Assembly: GCA_907163375.1 (NCBI GenBank)
Contig: CAJQUW010000477.1
Coordinates: 1-64,000, forward strand
Direction: 5' to 3'
DNA length: 64,000 bases
Source of the DNA: Prostheceraeus crozeri
Lineage: Eukaryota; Platyhelminthes; Polycladida; Euryleptidae
Below are positions 9,734 through 20,077 of this stretch, in pieces. The translations under genes were made by a program, and so were the position numbers. A model generated the notes under the pieces. The model had not been told where the DNA came from. It worked only from the letters and a program-made list of their open reading frames with translations, and made no database searches. How positions within the stretch are numbered: position 1 is the stretch's first letter; every line of letters starts with the position of its first letter.

Positions 9734-10695
9734 TCAGAGACTCGACAAAACAAGCATATCAAAACTGTTTAGCACCTCATCCGGTCGATGTTGCACGAAC
9801 TCGAATGGTTTTGTTCCCAACTGGGAACAGAGTCTATGAATTCTCTCCTGTGGAGGATAGGTATCCAAATACATAGATACTCGGCGAAACCATATGTCAA
9901 AATCTTCACCAGATTCCCCCTGAAAAATTGGTACATTTTTCATGCTCAATTTTTCGCACTTACCTGTCCGCTCTCTCGGTAGGCTGCTGTCTATCGGTGG
10001 CTTTGAGTGTTCCCGGTATTTCATCAGTAGACACTGCACAACTTGCTCAAAAGAACAGTGACCAAGACCCCCAGGAAAAAATCACACAAACACTCGATAA
10101 CGTTGTCTCCTAATTTTGCGGCAAAAATAGGGTAACGCTGGGCCTCTGGATAAGTATTCATAGCGGCACTTATCCGTTGATAGTAAATAGAAAAATTACC
10201 TCCGTCAAATACGGGAAATGCGTTGAGTGGAACACGCAACCATGTTGACGTGTCTCTAGCGTGAATCCCACCGCTGCCACCAGTATAACTTGCTTGTGTT
10301 TCTACGCTAGGAGCTACTGTAGTCTTTATAGCACTTACCAATAACGAGGGCGTCGATCCGGGCGAGTTGTCGTCGGCCCGGTCCTCCCAGCGTACACGCT
10401 GTCGCCGAGGTGAAGCGGTGCCTATACTAGGCGGGTGTCTCCACGGGCTTGCCGGTGGGTCAATCTCCTTAACGGTCGACTTCCGTCGAGGCGAGTCTCC
10501 CGATTTGGTTCGGGGTAATTCTCCCGGCTGTCGTCGGGGTGAAGAAACAGCGGCCTCAGAGTCTCGTGGCTCCGGTTTAATTAGCAGCTGTTGTGCACGG
10601 GAAACAATCTCCTCCGCTAGAATAGAGATGTCATCATCGTCAATAAGATCATCACTGCATTCTGCAATGTTGACCGGAATTGCTAGAACAAGCAA
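9734..10695 (-). pseudogene. gag: gag-like region with two related segments
   Basis: Two overlapping minus-strand frames (10695-10024 and 10039-9734) carry similar segments. One reads VPLNAFPVFDGGNFSIYYQR...MNTYPEAQR...AAKLGDNVIE. The other reads MKNVPIFQGESGEDFDIWFR...LDTYPPQER...CSQLGTKPFE. Both follow the same pattern: P-(V/I)-F-x-G, an aromatic residue, R-(I/V)-S, T-Y-P-x-x-(Q/E)-R, then L-G. This suggests an internal duplication of a capsid-like module. The first frame also has a long Ser/Pro/Arg-rich stretch with repeats of S-P-R-R. Assignment to gag rests on position upstream of the knuckle and protease. The exact fold is inference. Confidence 0.6.
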
Positions 10696-11744
10696 TCCCG
10701 ACCAAGATCACAACAAGAAAACTCTGCTCACCTGAACATTGCTAGCAAGTAGTAAAAACAATTCCCGCGAAGAGTACAGGCAATTAAAAAGTAGTGCAGT
10801 AAAAGTCAATAAAATTAGTTCACTTAAAGACCCCTGCCTTACAATGGTAATGATAGTTAGATATACATCTCAGCAAAATAGAAATTCGATATGCATGATA
10901 ATACAGACACATGTAATCAAATGGCTCAACTAGCCTGTATTTCAAAAAACACCAAGATATCTATATTGCCAAACAAGTATCAATAGATCTGGCCGCTCCA
11001 GATACATTTTATTTGTCCAAAAATGAAATATAAGAATTAGTTGACCAAGGAATAGGACTCCTTATGAAAAATGTAGAGCATTGAACCTTCCTGAGTGGAT
11101 TACACCATTTTTCACCATGGGAAGCAATCATTGACAATCTTAGCCACCCATAAGCGATTTGTGTGGTAGAAACAAGTCCTAACAAAATCTTGTGTGTAAA
11201 CAATTGATGATATCTGAGAATATTCGTTTCTCAATGTATTGATGAACACATTTAGTCGGAAATTTGCAAGCGGGAATTTTTTGAGCAAATTAGCTTCTTT
11301 GTTTAAAAGCTCTAATTAGATAGGTTGCTATGCAGCAACATACGTATGTCAGCTGTCTTTGACTAAGTTGCAAACGCTTCAATTCGAGGAAAAAATAATT
11401 CAATGGTTTCATTGTTGTCATACCTTCAGGTTTGATTACATTTATTTCAATGCGTTGAGACACTGAATACGCGTTGTGCAAAATATTAAAGAAAAAAAGT
11501 AAATTGATCATATATTGCACTTGGGTCCCCACTTCAGAGTGTACTTTGGTCCCCAAAGCGACTCATTTCCAATAAATCAACATTGACAAAAAACTAGGTA
11601 TACAGAAGCCATTCCTGAATTATGAAGCAATTCTAGATGCCTTCAATGTTACAAATTATTGCTATTTGGAGCACGATATTGACGAATGAAATTTATAAAA
11701 AATAAACAATGGAGACGCAAAAATTTACTTTCGACTACAATAGT

Positions 11745-11860
11745 GATGAAAATTTTCCGGAAAATTTTGAATCAAAATTTTCCATGGAAAATTATGGAAA
11801 AAATTGTAAAATTTTGGAAAATATTGGAAAATTATGGAAAATTTTGATTTTTTTGATAGG
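11745..11860. repeat. GGAAAATT-rich low-complexity patch
   Basis: The words GGAAAATT, AAAATTTTCC and TATGGAAAATT recur about a dozen times on both strands over some 115 bases, forming many small inverted repeats. No element boundary could be fixed. Such patches often sit at ends of degenerate DNA transposons, but that is inference. Confidence 0.6.
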
Positions 11861-12757
11861 CCCTATAATTTGAGCGCTTCCACTGCCGAGGCAGCTGCGT
11901 ACCAATAAATTGGGTCTAAAACTATTGATTTCATCATCATTTCGATTAAAGCGATCGTAAAGCAATACGATTTCCGTCCGCGGATTTTTGAACATTCCTT
12001 TGCCACCAGTGGCTTGTACAATTGTTATCATTTTTAATTATCACAGACACCGTTCGGGATAGCGTGAATCTTGCTTTACAATAGGTGTATAATTTCTTGC
12101 AATGTGAAAGATCTGGAGCAAAAATAATGTACTTTATTTTAGAGTTTGCTAATTGTTATCTTGAAAGTTAAGCTTTATGCAGCGTTGCCATAGTGATGCA
12201 AATTCTCCATGTGTTGATGAACATATGATGAAGTATAAGCATAAGCAACCCGCCACTGGTAGAGCAAAATCACATCATCAAAGACAGTGATTGCAATTAA
12301 TTTTGAAAGACATAAATGGGTTCACATCATTATTCAGATTCAAGAAATGAGACATGAATTTAGTGAATCATAAGCCGGTGAAAATTGAATCAAAAACTTG
12401 AATTTCAGTCAAGAAAACACGGATAAGATCGCGTTTTTTCATGAAGACTTCCAATATGATGCCGTTCATTATATTTTCTTGATAATCAGCTTGATTTCCA
12501 CTTAGTTAGGATGATTATTAGCAAATATTCATTCCCTTGATATCCAACTTGCGTTATACTACTTGCAACGGGAGTCATCTCAGTCGTATTTAAATTGGCT
12601 AAATTAGAATTTTTATAGAAATTTTTTAGTTAAAGAAGTTTTGACTTTTCAATTGATCTCTAGCCATAATAATAAACACCTGAAGACATCGAAAACCAAG
12701 CATTAAGGTTGTTGCGCACCTAGTTGTTGATTGGTCGATGTCTATGATAATAATTAC

Positions 12758-12832
12758 TTGGGGTCCACAGTGGACCCCATAGACCCCATACGTTAAAATT
12801 GTAGGTGTAAGTCTGTGGTATCGAAGGGTTAA
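12758..12832 (-). repeat. piggyBac-like terminal sequence, single end
   Basis: Read on the minus strand this begins TTAA, then CCCTTCGATACC, and about 50 bases further has the palindrome TGGGGTCCACTGTGGACCCC followed by AAG. TTAA plus CCCTT with an inner inverted motif is the piggyBac terminal layout. No partner end was found, although 11516-11560 has related GGTCCCC words. It may be one end of a decayed or non-autonomous element. Confidence 0.4.
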
Positions 12833-14256
12833 TTATTGCTGAACCATTGAGTAAGTATGTGTAGCTACTGCTCTAACTCTTGACTCTATGATTCGACTTC
12901 ACTTTTATTCCTAATTTGCTTTTGGATCTGTCGAAATAGCTTGCTGTCCGTGTGGATTGCTGAAAGGAGAGGCTTTCAGACCAACTGTAAAAGCATCGAA
13001 ATAAGAGAAAAAAAAATTATAAAGAAAAAAAGGATGCAAAATACGATGTCTATGATTTAACGTTTGAGTTTCAAACAGATGATGAAATGTGATGTGAAAT
13101 TGACGCCTTCAACTTCAGGATTGGCTGACAGCATCAGTAACTTGGCAATTGACGCTGACGCTATCGTCGTCAGTTTTTTTTCATTGACGCGTGCAACGCT
13201 GTCAATAGCATAGAGGTCAATAGTATGTTGCCTTCTACTCTGCGTGGATGATGAGTTCCTCGATTTTTGTTTTGCTGCATCAAACAAAGTTTGTGAAAAT
13301 GTTTTGCGGCGCTTGATTATCGGGCATGCGTATCGTTCTAGTGCTGGGAAATGGAAGTTCACATTCTCGTGTTCTTTCTATGAGAAGTACCTCACAAATT
13401 GGAGTCTCGAACTGTCAATACCACATGACCTGATTATGCATAATGTTGAGAAGCTTTTTTTGCTGACTATTTTGATACACGATTCCCCATCTCTATGATT
13501 GGTAATTATTTTAAAGATAAAAACACGTAATCGCAATCTGATAATTTGGTGCGATAATTATGAATTCCGTGATTTTAACCTCTAATCGTATGAAATCCAG
13601 CGGATATAAAGCCATGCAACTGTGTGAATCTTGAACTTGGCAAATTTCTGCAGCATATATGCTCTTAATGCGAGTTGGGTTTGCTCCAGATCACCTGTAG
13701 GCTGTAGGCAGTCAGGCTACAGGGAGTCAGATACTCCCGTCTCGTTTGAAGCGATTCCTGATTTTGGATGGTGCTTAATCATCGAATATGCATTATGCTT
13801 TACATCTTTCCGACTACATCCTTCGTTATTCAACCTGGGATCGCTGCCACTGAACAAAGTCCCGGCAACTAATCTTAATTGAAACCAGCTGCAGCCGGGG
13901 TCCCTCAATATATCATGTTAAAGATAAAGTTGTGTATATACAGGGTTGTCGGAAAATTGATACCTATTTTGAAAGGTCTCTAGTTCGTTAAGTACTGTTC
14001 AGGTTTGCATTGTATTCAAACTTGATGTGTATCACGCCTTGCCATTTGTCTCTGCAAAGTTTGATAGTTAGATTCTTAATACCGTGAAATGGGGTGACTT
14101 TGCCACTTTTTTAACTTGTCGCGTATGGTTGTAAAAGACATCAAGTTATTTATTCATGTTCTTTTGTCCGTAGCATGGGTATATAGTCGTACTTTTGTGA
14201 TATGTAGTCATCGGATTAATTAAGCTTGTATTTCTGTTTTTTTAAAGAATGTTGGG

Positions 14257-14299
14257 TGGCAAAGTCACCCCGCGTTTTGGGGTGACATTGCCACTTTAA
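14257..14299. promoter_or_regulatory. subterminal inverted pair, likely transposase binding sites
   Basis: GTGGCAAAGTCACCCC faces TGGGGTGACATTGCCAC a few bases away. Both match the inner part of the element TIR (GGGGTGACTTTGCCAC). A further single copy is at 16674-16690. Repeated end motifs inside the element are typical of sites bound by the transposase. Binding itself is inferred. Confidence 0.55.
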
Positions 14300-14464
14300 A
14301 ATTTCTCAATGTGAACCTTACATGGAGCGGAATTAAAACGTTGGAAATGATCTAAACTATTTATTAACAAAATAAACAGCCAACAAGGCTTACAAAAACA
14401 CGTTTATGACACGTCGTACAGCTCAAAGAATTACTTAGCAATCAGCTCACGCTCAGGGTCATCC

Positions 14465-16530
14465 TCATTCGTCGGACAATTCAGAGAATTTCTTATCGAT
14501 CAGTTCAAATTCAGTCTCGTTCAGTTGATAAGAGACGTTTCTGGTGGAAGAAGACGATGCTGGTTGAAATGGTATGTTGGCCAGACGGTGGAGTACTTCA
14601 GTTGCCTTTACACTTTGTCGGTCAATCTTTGATGGCCATTTGAATCTGTAATTGATGGAAAGTGAAACACCTGACAATGATTTTTTTCTAAGAGCTTACC
14701 TGTTCCGCGACAGATTTTGCATGAAAATCACTTGCAGATTCCCGCTTTCAGCATCAACTTGCTGAACTTGACCAATATACCACTGATCATACACAAATGC
14801 AATCCAATCATTTGTTTTGAATGGTGTTCCGTCATCATGATCTACCAAGGAGCTAAGGAAAGCAAAAACTGGAACCTGTTTGTTGACTTGGCCTAAAGGA
14901 GATTCATTTAATTCCCTAGTTCAGTAATGTTGAATCATCAGTTATTAATCTGAAATCATGGAAATTTATTAAGTTCTAGGCGATTATTGTCGAAAACTAT
15001 TAGACTACAGCCTATGAGATTATTGAGAACATCATTGTGCCATAGCGCAAAATAGAACACAAAAGGATACTCGTCTCTGAATCTGATTCGTTTTCACTTG
15101 ATGAACTGCTTTCCGACTGACTTTCCCAGATGAGATTGAACTTATTTCTGGAGCAGTATTTTGTCTTAGCTCAGCAGGAGAAACTGATTTCCCTGGAAGG
15201 ACATCCAGTCGCTTGCGTTTCGGTTTGACGTTTTCCTTGTCATCAACAGTTTTTCTTTGACCATATCGACTTGTCTGGAGGTATTCAAGCAATGTATCAC
15301 TTATTGACTCGTTGAGGGAAGTGCTATCTGAAGTATTATGGTCGTTGTTCGGGATCTTTTGGAGGACAAGCTCGGGATTGAAAGGTGCGGTGCCGCAAGC
15401 TTTGAAACCAGCTTTGAGATTCGACTCTGAATTGATTTGGTCGCAGAGACTTTTTAAAAGTCCAGGGAACTTCGACTTTTCAAGACCGGCTGACTGAGGG
15501 TTCTTGATTCTGTGTTCCTCTAAAATAGATCTCCATTTCTTTTTGAAGTGGTGCGAAAAATGACACATCTAAAGGCTGCAGCAAGTGTGTAGAATTTGCT
15601 GGAAGCAATAAAAATCTTATTTGCATCTCTTCGCATGATTCTATAACTGACAGTGACAGATGTGAACTGAGATTGTCGCCAATTATAACTTTGGTTCCTT
15701 CAAGTCTTCGAGCCCAGGGAAGAACAATCCTTGTAAACCATTCTTCAAAGTTTGCCGCATCAAACCACCCGGTCTTCTTTCTTCCGAATCGCGCTCTAGG
15801 AGGCCCTCGGTCCAAGATTGCCATAAATGAGTAGCTTTGTAGACTACATATGGTGGCAGTAATTGTCCAGATGCCGACCCAGCGAACATGATGGAAATGG
15901 AGCCTTTGCTGGAGTTAATTATGCGTTCAGGGTATTTGCAGCCTCTTCTGAACAACATTTTCTTCGTACCCGGATCATCAGAGCAATTGGTTTCATCATA
16001 ATTAAGAATGTTGCTAGGGGAACATCTTTCAATGATCGCTCAACGATGCGAAAAGAAAAGTACTCTTCTACTTGTTCTCGTTCAACTTTGGCTCTGGCCC
16101 GTTTGACGTTTTGACATCTTCTTTCTCTCAAATCTTTCTTGTGTCTCGTCAAGAATGTTTTTGCCCAATCGATTCCAGGCAAATTCCTTTGAAAGCAATG
16201 GATTTTTCGTCCATAATGATCCAGGTAGTCTCTTTGCAATCATGCGAATGTCTAGCAAATCAAGTGGCATGCCAAATTCCGCGCATTTGAGAATATGTAG
16301 CACAAGCGAATCTTTTTTCTTCCTGTGTAAATATCGTTTTGTCCCCCAACTTTCTTGATGTGGCGTCCCTTGACTTTGTTTGCCAAAGTTCTTCGCGGAA
16401 TGCTGAACCGCTGAGCTACCGGCTTCACTTTCTGGCCGCTATTTACTGCTTCAATTGCTTTATTTAAAGTTTCGAGGCTGTAGTCGACGTATCGACGAGC
16501 ACCCAGTTTTCGCTTGTATTGTCTGGGCAT
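14465..16530 (-). pseudogene. pogo transposase (CENP-B HTH + DDE_1 + C-terminal beta-rich domain)
   Basis: The N-terminus at 16530 (MPRQYKRKLGARRYVDYSLE, then FSIPRRTLANKVKG) is a psq-type helix-turn-helix. After a frameshift, PGIDWAKTFLTRHKKDLRER (about 16175-16115) matches the second CENP-B-type helix bundle. The DDE part includes MLFRRGCKYPERIINSSKGS, IMFAGSASGQLLPPYVVYK, VIIGDNLSSHLS with the second Asp, and NSTHLLQPLDVSFFAPLQ with the third acidic residue. The C-terminus has FKTNDWIAFVYDQWYIGQVQ, then FKWPSKIDRQ, after a likely 54 bp intron (14699-14646, GTAAGC...CAG). Frameshifts near 16330, 15940, 15800 and 15530 disable it. The family cuts and pastes DNA at TA sites. Confidence 0.85.
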
Positions 16531-17263
16531 CGTCAGCTGAAAGGTAATGTACCGATGGATACAAAATTATACCGAAAAGAAAAAGATAGAATAAGTCATA
16601 GACAATTGCATGAAATAGAAAAGATAGGATAATATTGTGCTGATCTTTCATTCATTGCTTGCAAAACTGGTTGGGGTGACTTTGCCATCGATTTTTTATA
16701 TGCATGCACAAATGTTCTAACTATCCTAATCATGTGAAATGGCAACTATGTATATTGCAGCGACAGATTATTCATATCCGAAAAAAAAAAGGGTACTTGT
16801 CCCAAAAATAGTGCACCAGATGGAAGTTTAAGAGCGACATTTCCCACTCTTTTTCATCGATGCAGAGAAAAGAGGATTATTGGACACACTCACCACTGTC
16901 TTCATAATTTTAGCGGTTTGATAAAGTAAATTAATAAACAGACTCGTGCTTAGTTGCGCTAGATAGTCATCATTTTCTTTCCTTTCAGTATAATAAATAA
17001 TACATCTGTATTTTTCATAAAATGGCAAAGTGTGGCAAATTCACCCCATTTCACGGTACTTTCAGATTTCTATGACTGAAAAGTAAGCAATCTTCTGTCA
17101 GATCTTGAAAAGTAAACAAACTTTTATCAGATCTTGAAAAACTCAATTGATATTGTGGCACAGATTTCTAAAGATAGAGCTGCATATTTTGCCTTAACTC
17201 GATTTACATAAATTTTGATTACTTGTTCAGTTTCAAGCAAATGCTTGGTTTCAATCGAATGAA

Positions 17264-18360
17264 ATGGCAGACCAGTTGACATTGAAAGAACATGCCCAAG
17301 TGGCTTCTCGAGATGAAATCTTTCAGTCAGTTGTTGCCGTACAACGATGTTGGAAATCCATCCATGGTCTCCATGCATATCTGAATCCGCGGACCATTAA
17401 GAACTGCCACTTTAAGCTGATGACGGGCGGTTCCGTATCCGATGCTCCCAGGAGTGGACGCCCTTCAACTGTCAGTAGATCAGAAGACCAGTAGGCCTTG
17501 TTCGAGACATGGTTTCACCCGAAGTCCCGGCAAGTCAACTCGACAGGCTGCGCGCGAGTCCGGTCTCTCTCGATACGCGGTGAGGGGAGAACAGCCGCTG
17601 AAAAAGGAGCTGAGGGGGAGAGCATGGAAAACCCCATTATTGTCAATCATTATCGCCGGTGGACCATGACACTTGTCTTGAATATGGAACACGAATGCTC
17701 CATTGGTTTGAAAGAAACGAAAAATCTTTCACAACATCTTGTGGACGATGAATCTGTGTTTCATGATTGGTGGATTCGTCAATCGCCGCAACTGCCACTA
17801 TTGGGCAGAAAACGATCCTAGGATTCGTTGGAGAGAAATTGCAATCAAGACCGAGTGTGACTGTCTGGTGTGGCATGACGGCAAATACTTGAAGTACTCT
17901 TGAAGTGTACTTCTTAGCGGAAGTTAGGTAGACATTATAGTTGCGTTGAATATCAAAATCTTGGCGAGGACGAAAAGTAAGCGAGTTGCTCTCAAACGAG
18001 CTTTGATCGATCAAACATGACGTGAGAGATGTAGCGCAGCGAAGCATTGTATGCACTGTTATAGCCACAGAATAAGATTACATAGTAGATGTTGACGGTG
18101 TATGTAGATATCACAGAACAATGAATCAGAAATGACAGCTGTATATTAAATGCCTCATGGGTGTTTGCCTCTCATACTTGGTGGATAAGAGAATGCTCTC
18201 TGCCGTGGACAGCGAGTCGTTTCAAAGTTTTTTTGAACAAATTCGTGCGTTTTCCATTTGTCAATGCGTGGAGCAGTCAGGGAGGACAGTCTTCGTCAAC
18301 TCGACTCGACCTTGCATATCCTTCATACTTCGTATACCTTTTTCGTCGCTAGGATTTTTG
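17264..18360 (+). pseudogene. decayed DDE transposase with insect-type HTH (Tc1/IS630 superfamily)
   Basis: The plus strand reads SVVAVQRCWKSIHG, then GGSVSDAPRSGRPSTVS, a helix-turn-helix start with the G-R-P-S hinge seen in the DUF4817 type of transposase. After a frameshift STRQAARESGLSRYAVR continues the second HTH. Downstream, SVFHDWWIRQS and LPLLGRK resemble the F-x-x-x-G-x-x-N-x-x-x-x-R-Y-W region, and PSVTVWCGMTANT then YFLAEV (about 17855-17925) is the W-x-G region of the DDE core. A possible last catalytic block (LDLAYPSYF) near 18310-18340 is weak. At least four frame breaks; no terminal repeats found. Confidence 0.6.
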
Positions 18361-18429
18361 AGGGGTGTGGGGGGGGAGAGGGAAGGATGGATTGGATAAC
18401 AATCTTTTGTGAATTGGCTAGTAGAGCAG

Positions 18430-19355
18430 TATGGGGTGATTTGTCACCTTTTCTGTAATCGGCTTCCATGACCAAACAACTAATTCATCGTAAATTTACA
18501 TTTAATATCTGTACTGTACTTTTCAACGTATTTCCTAATTTTTTAATATCGCAAATTTTTTCGATTAGGCCTTCATCTTCAAATTTCAATTTCAAAAAAT
18601 GTGATAGACCTATAGCACTATGGTGGGGTGATGCGACACTCCCTAATTCAACCTCAGTAACTTGCCTCTGAATGTTACGATATTACAATTTGATGAATTA
18701 GAGTATCTAGCGTTCTGATGGCTATGTGTTTCATGATAAGAAACATGTATATACATAGACCTCTAACATAAGGGACCGAGGCCTACATAAGCATGTAATT
18801 AGGACTTCTTGCCAAACTGCGTAGTCGGGACTGTTTCGTAAGATATTTGAAGCATGCAAACAAATCAAATCTAGGCTGTTGATTCGCAAATACTCCGTAA
18901 AATTTCAATATGCTACTGTATAGGCACAGAAAACTAATTTTAGGCAAACATGAATTGACAAACATTGATTTGAAAAATTACTAATTCCAAGGCATCTGTA
19001 AAAGATGAAAAACAAAAACAGGGAATGGGTTCAAAGTAAACAGCTGACGTCTCGAGTATATCGAAGAGTTGGAAAATTCGTTGCTATGATGTTATACTTC
19101 GTTGACTTAGTTAAGAGAAAAATGGTAGTACCGGTTGATTTTAGTTTATTGGAAACAAAATATCCTGAAAGTACCAAATTGCAAAAACTTCTTATAAATA
19201 AGGTGAACCTCATTTCTACCTCTGTCAGAAAAACGATTGTGCCATAACCTTAAATTACATGCGCCAAATGTCCTTCATAATAGAGCTTCAATATGTATAT
19301 TCGAATTTTTAATACAAAGCAAGGCTGTAGGTAGGTGCCATATCAATCACCCCAT
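18430..19355. repeat. possible short pogo-related element
   Basis: TATGGGGTGATTTGTCACC at 18430-18448 and, inverted, GGTGCCATATCAATCACCCC at 19334-19353 resemble the inner TIR of the neighbouring pogo element. A third related word, GGTGGGGTGATGCGACACTC, lies at 18623-18642. The interior has no transposase; the longest frame (19005-19247, 80 codons) has no known motif. This could be a non-autonomous derivative of about 0.93 kb. Ends are imperfect, so the call is tentative. Confidence 0.35.
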
Positions 19356-20077
19356 TCTCTCCTATTTCTTTATAGTTTCATAGACTTTGGAAGAGAAAAT
19401 GTGTTTATTGTATTTTGTATCAAATAATTTTAGAAACGTTACCGCAGTTTTAACACACAGAGTCTCCTCTCTCGACCAAAGCAGTTGTGACAAGCGAAGT
19501 GATCAACACCTTATGGAGATTTTTTAACTCTTTGAAGAGCACGCTACCGTCAAACGCCCTAACTTTGGCCAGACGTCCTAACTTTAGTTACTGGTGGTGC
19601 ATCGGTTTAAGTCTTTTTTTTCGGAGGAATAATGCACATTGAATATCAATATAGTATATTGATATACATGTATAGTATATTATATACTATACCAAGTTGA
19701 AGTCCTATACTACGACAATTACAATGTGTCATCAGTTTCGCAATATTTGTTTTTCTATACTTTAGAAAACATCTTTAACTGAAAAACAGGCATTTTGGAG
19801 GGAAAATTTGAAATTCAAAATGGTACTATGTTCAGTTTGAAACGAAAACCTATGATAACACTAAAACAGATTATATTGTTCTTCATACGTGATATAAACA
19901 TATGGTAATAGCATTGAAGCTAATCTTCAAAAAATACCTGTTTTTTCTAGGGTGGCTAAAGTTAGGATGCAAAAATTGAGAAAAAATCCTAACTTTAGCC
20001 ACTTACCCTAGACATCTGTACGAATACGATTTTCTATAACTGTCTAAATTTAGTGAAAACTAAATTTCGATACTTTA

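Larger units (their letters stand above)
6247..10695 (-). mobile_element. second Ty3/Gypsy-type retrotransposon, LTR-less and frameshifted
   Basis: In minus-strand order this holds gag-like segments (10695-9734), a broken zinc knuckle (about 9190-9155), protease (about 9000-8745), RT (about 8110-7583), RNase H (about 7270-6900) and integrase (about 6800-6247). The order is that of Ty3/Gypsy. It is a different family from the element at 15-4840, because RT reads CVDFRKLNEI and the RNase H tail NADALSRRP. No direct repeat was found beside either end, and the integrase stops soon after its first catalytic Asp, so this is a truncated internal region. Many frameshifts show long decay. Confidence 0.8.
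10696..14079. other. unassigned 3.4 kb interval
   Basis: No open frame longer than about 101 codons and no recognisable domain were found. It contains a GGAAAATT-rich patch (11745-11860) and a palindromic transposon-end-like sequence (12758-12832), listed separately. A few short frames (for example minus 13362-13057) are unremarkable. The rest is AT-rich and probably old, degraded mobile DNA. Confidence 0.5.
14082..17056 (-). mobile_element. pogo/Tigger-type DNA transposon, TIR- and TA-bounded
   Basis: The left end reads TA then CCGTGAAATGGGGTGACTT (14080-14100). The right end is its reverse complement, AATTCACCCCATTTCACGG then TA (17038-17058), with a few mismatches further in. The TA on both sides is the normal target duplication of the IS630/Tc1/pogo group. 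The 2975 bp element carries a single minus-strand transposase pseudogene with a CENP-B-type DNA-binding domain and DDE domain. The end motif recurs internally at 14257-14299 and 16674-16690, probably extra transposase binding sites. Confidence 0.85.

Noticed and set aside
17643-18068. Minus-strand 141-residue frame
   Set aside because: Antisense of the decayed DDE transposase; no motif of its own.
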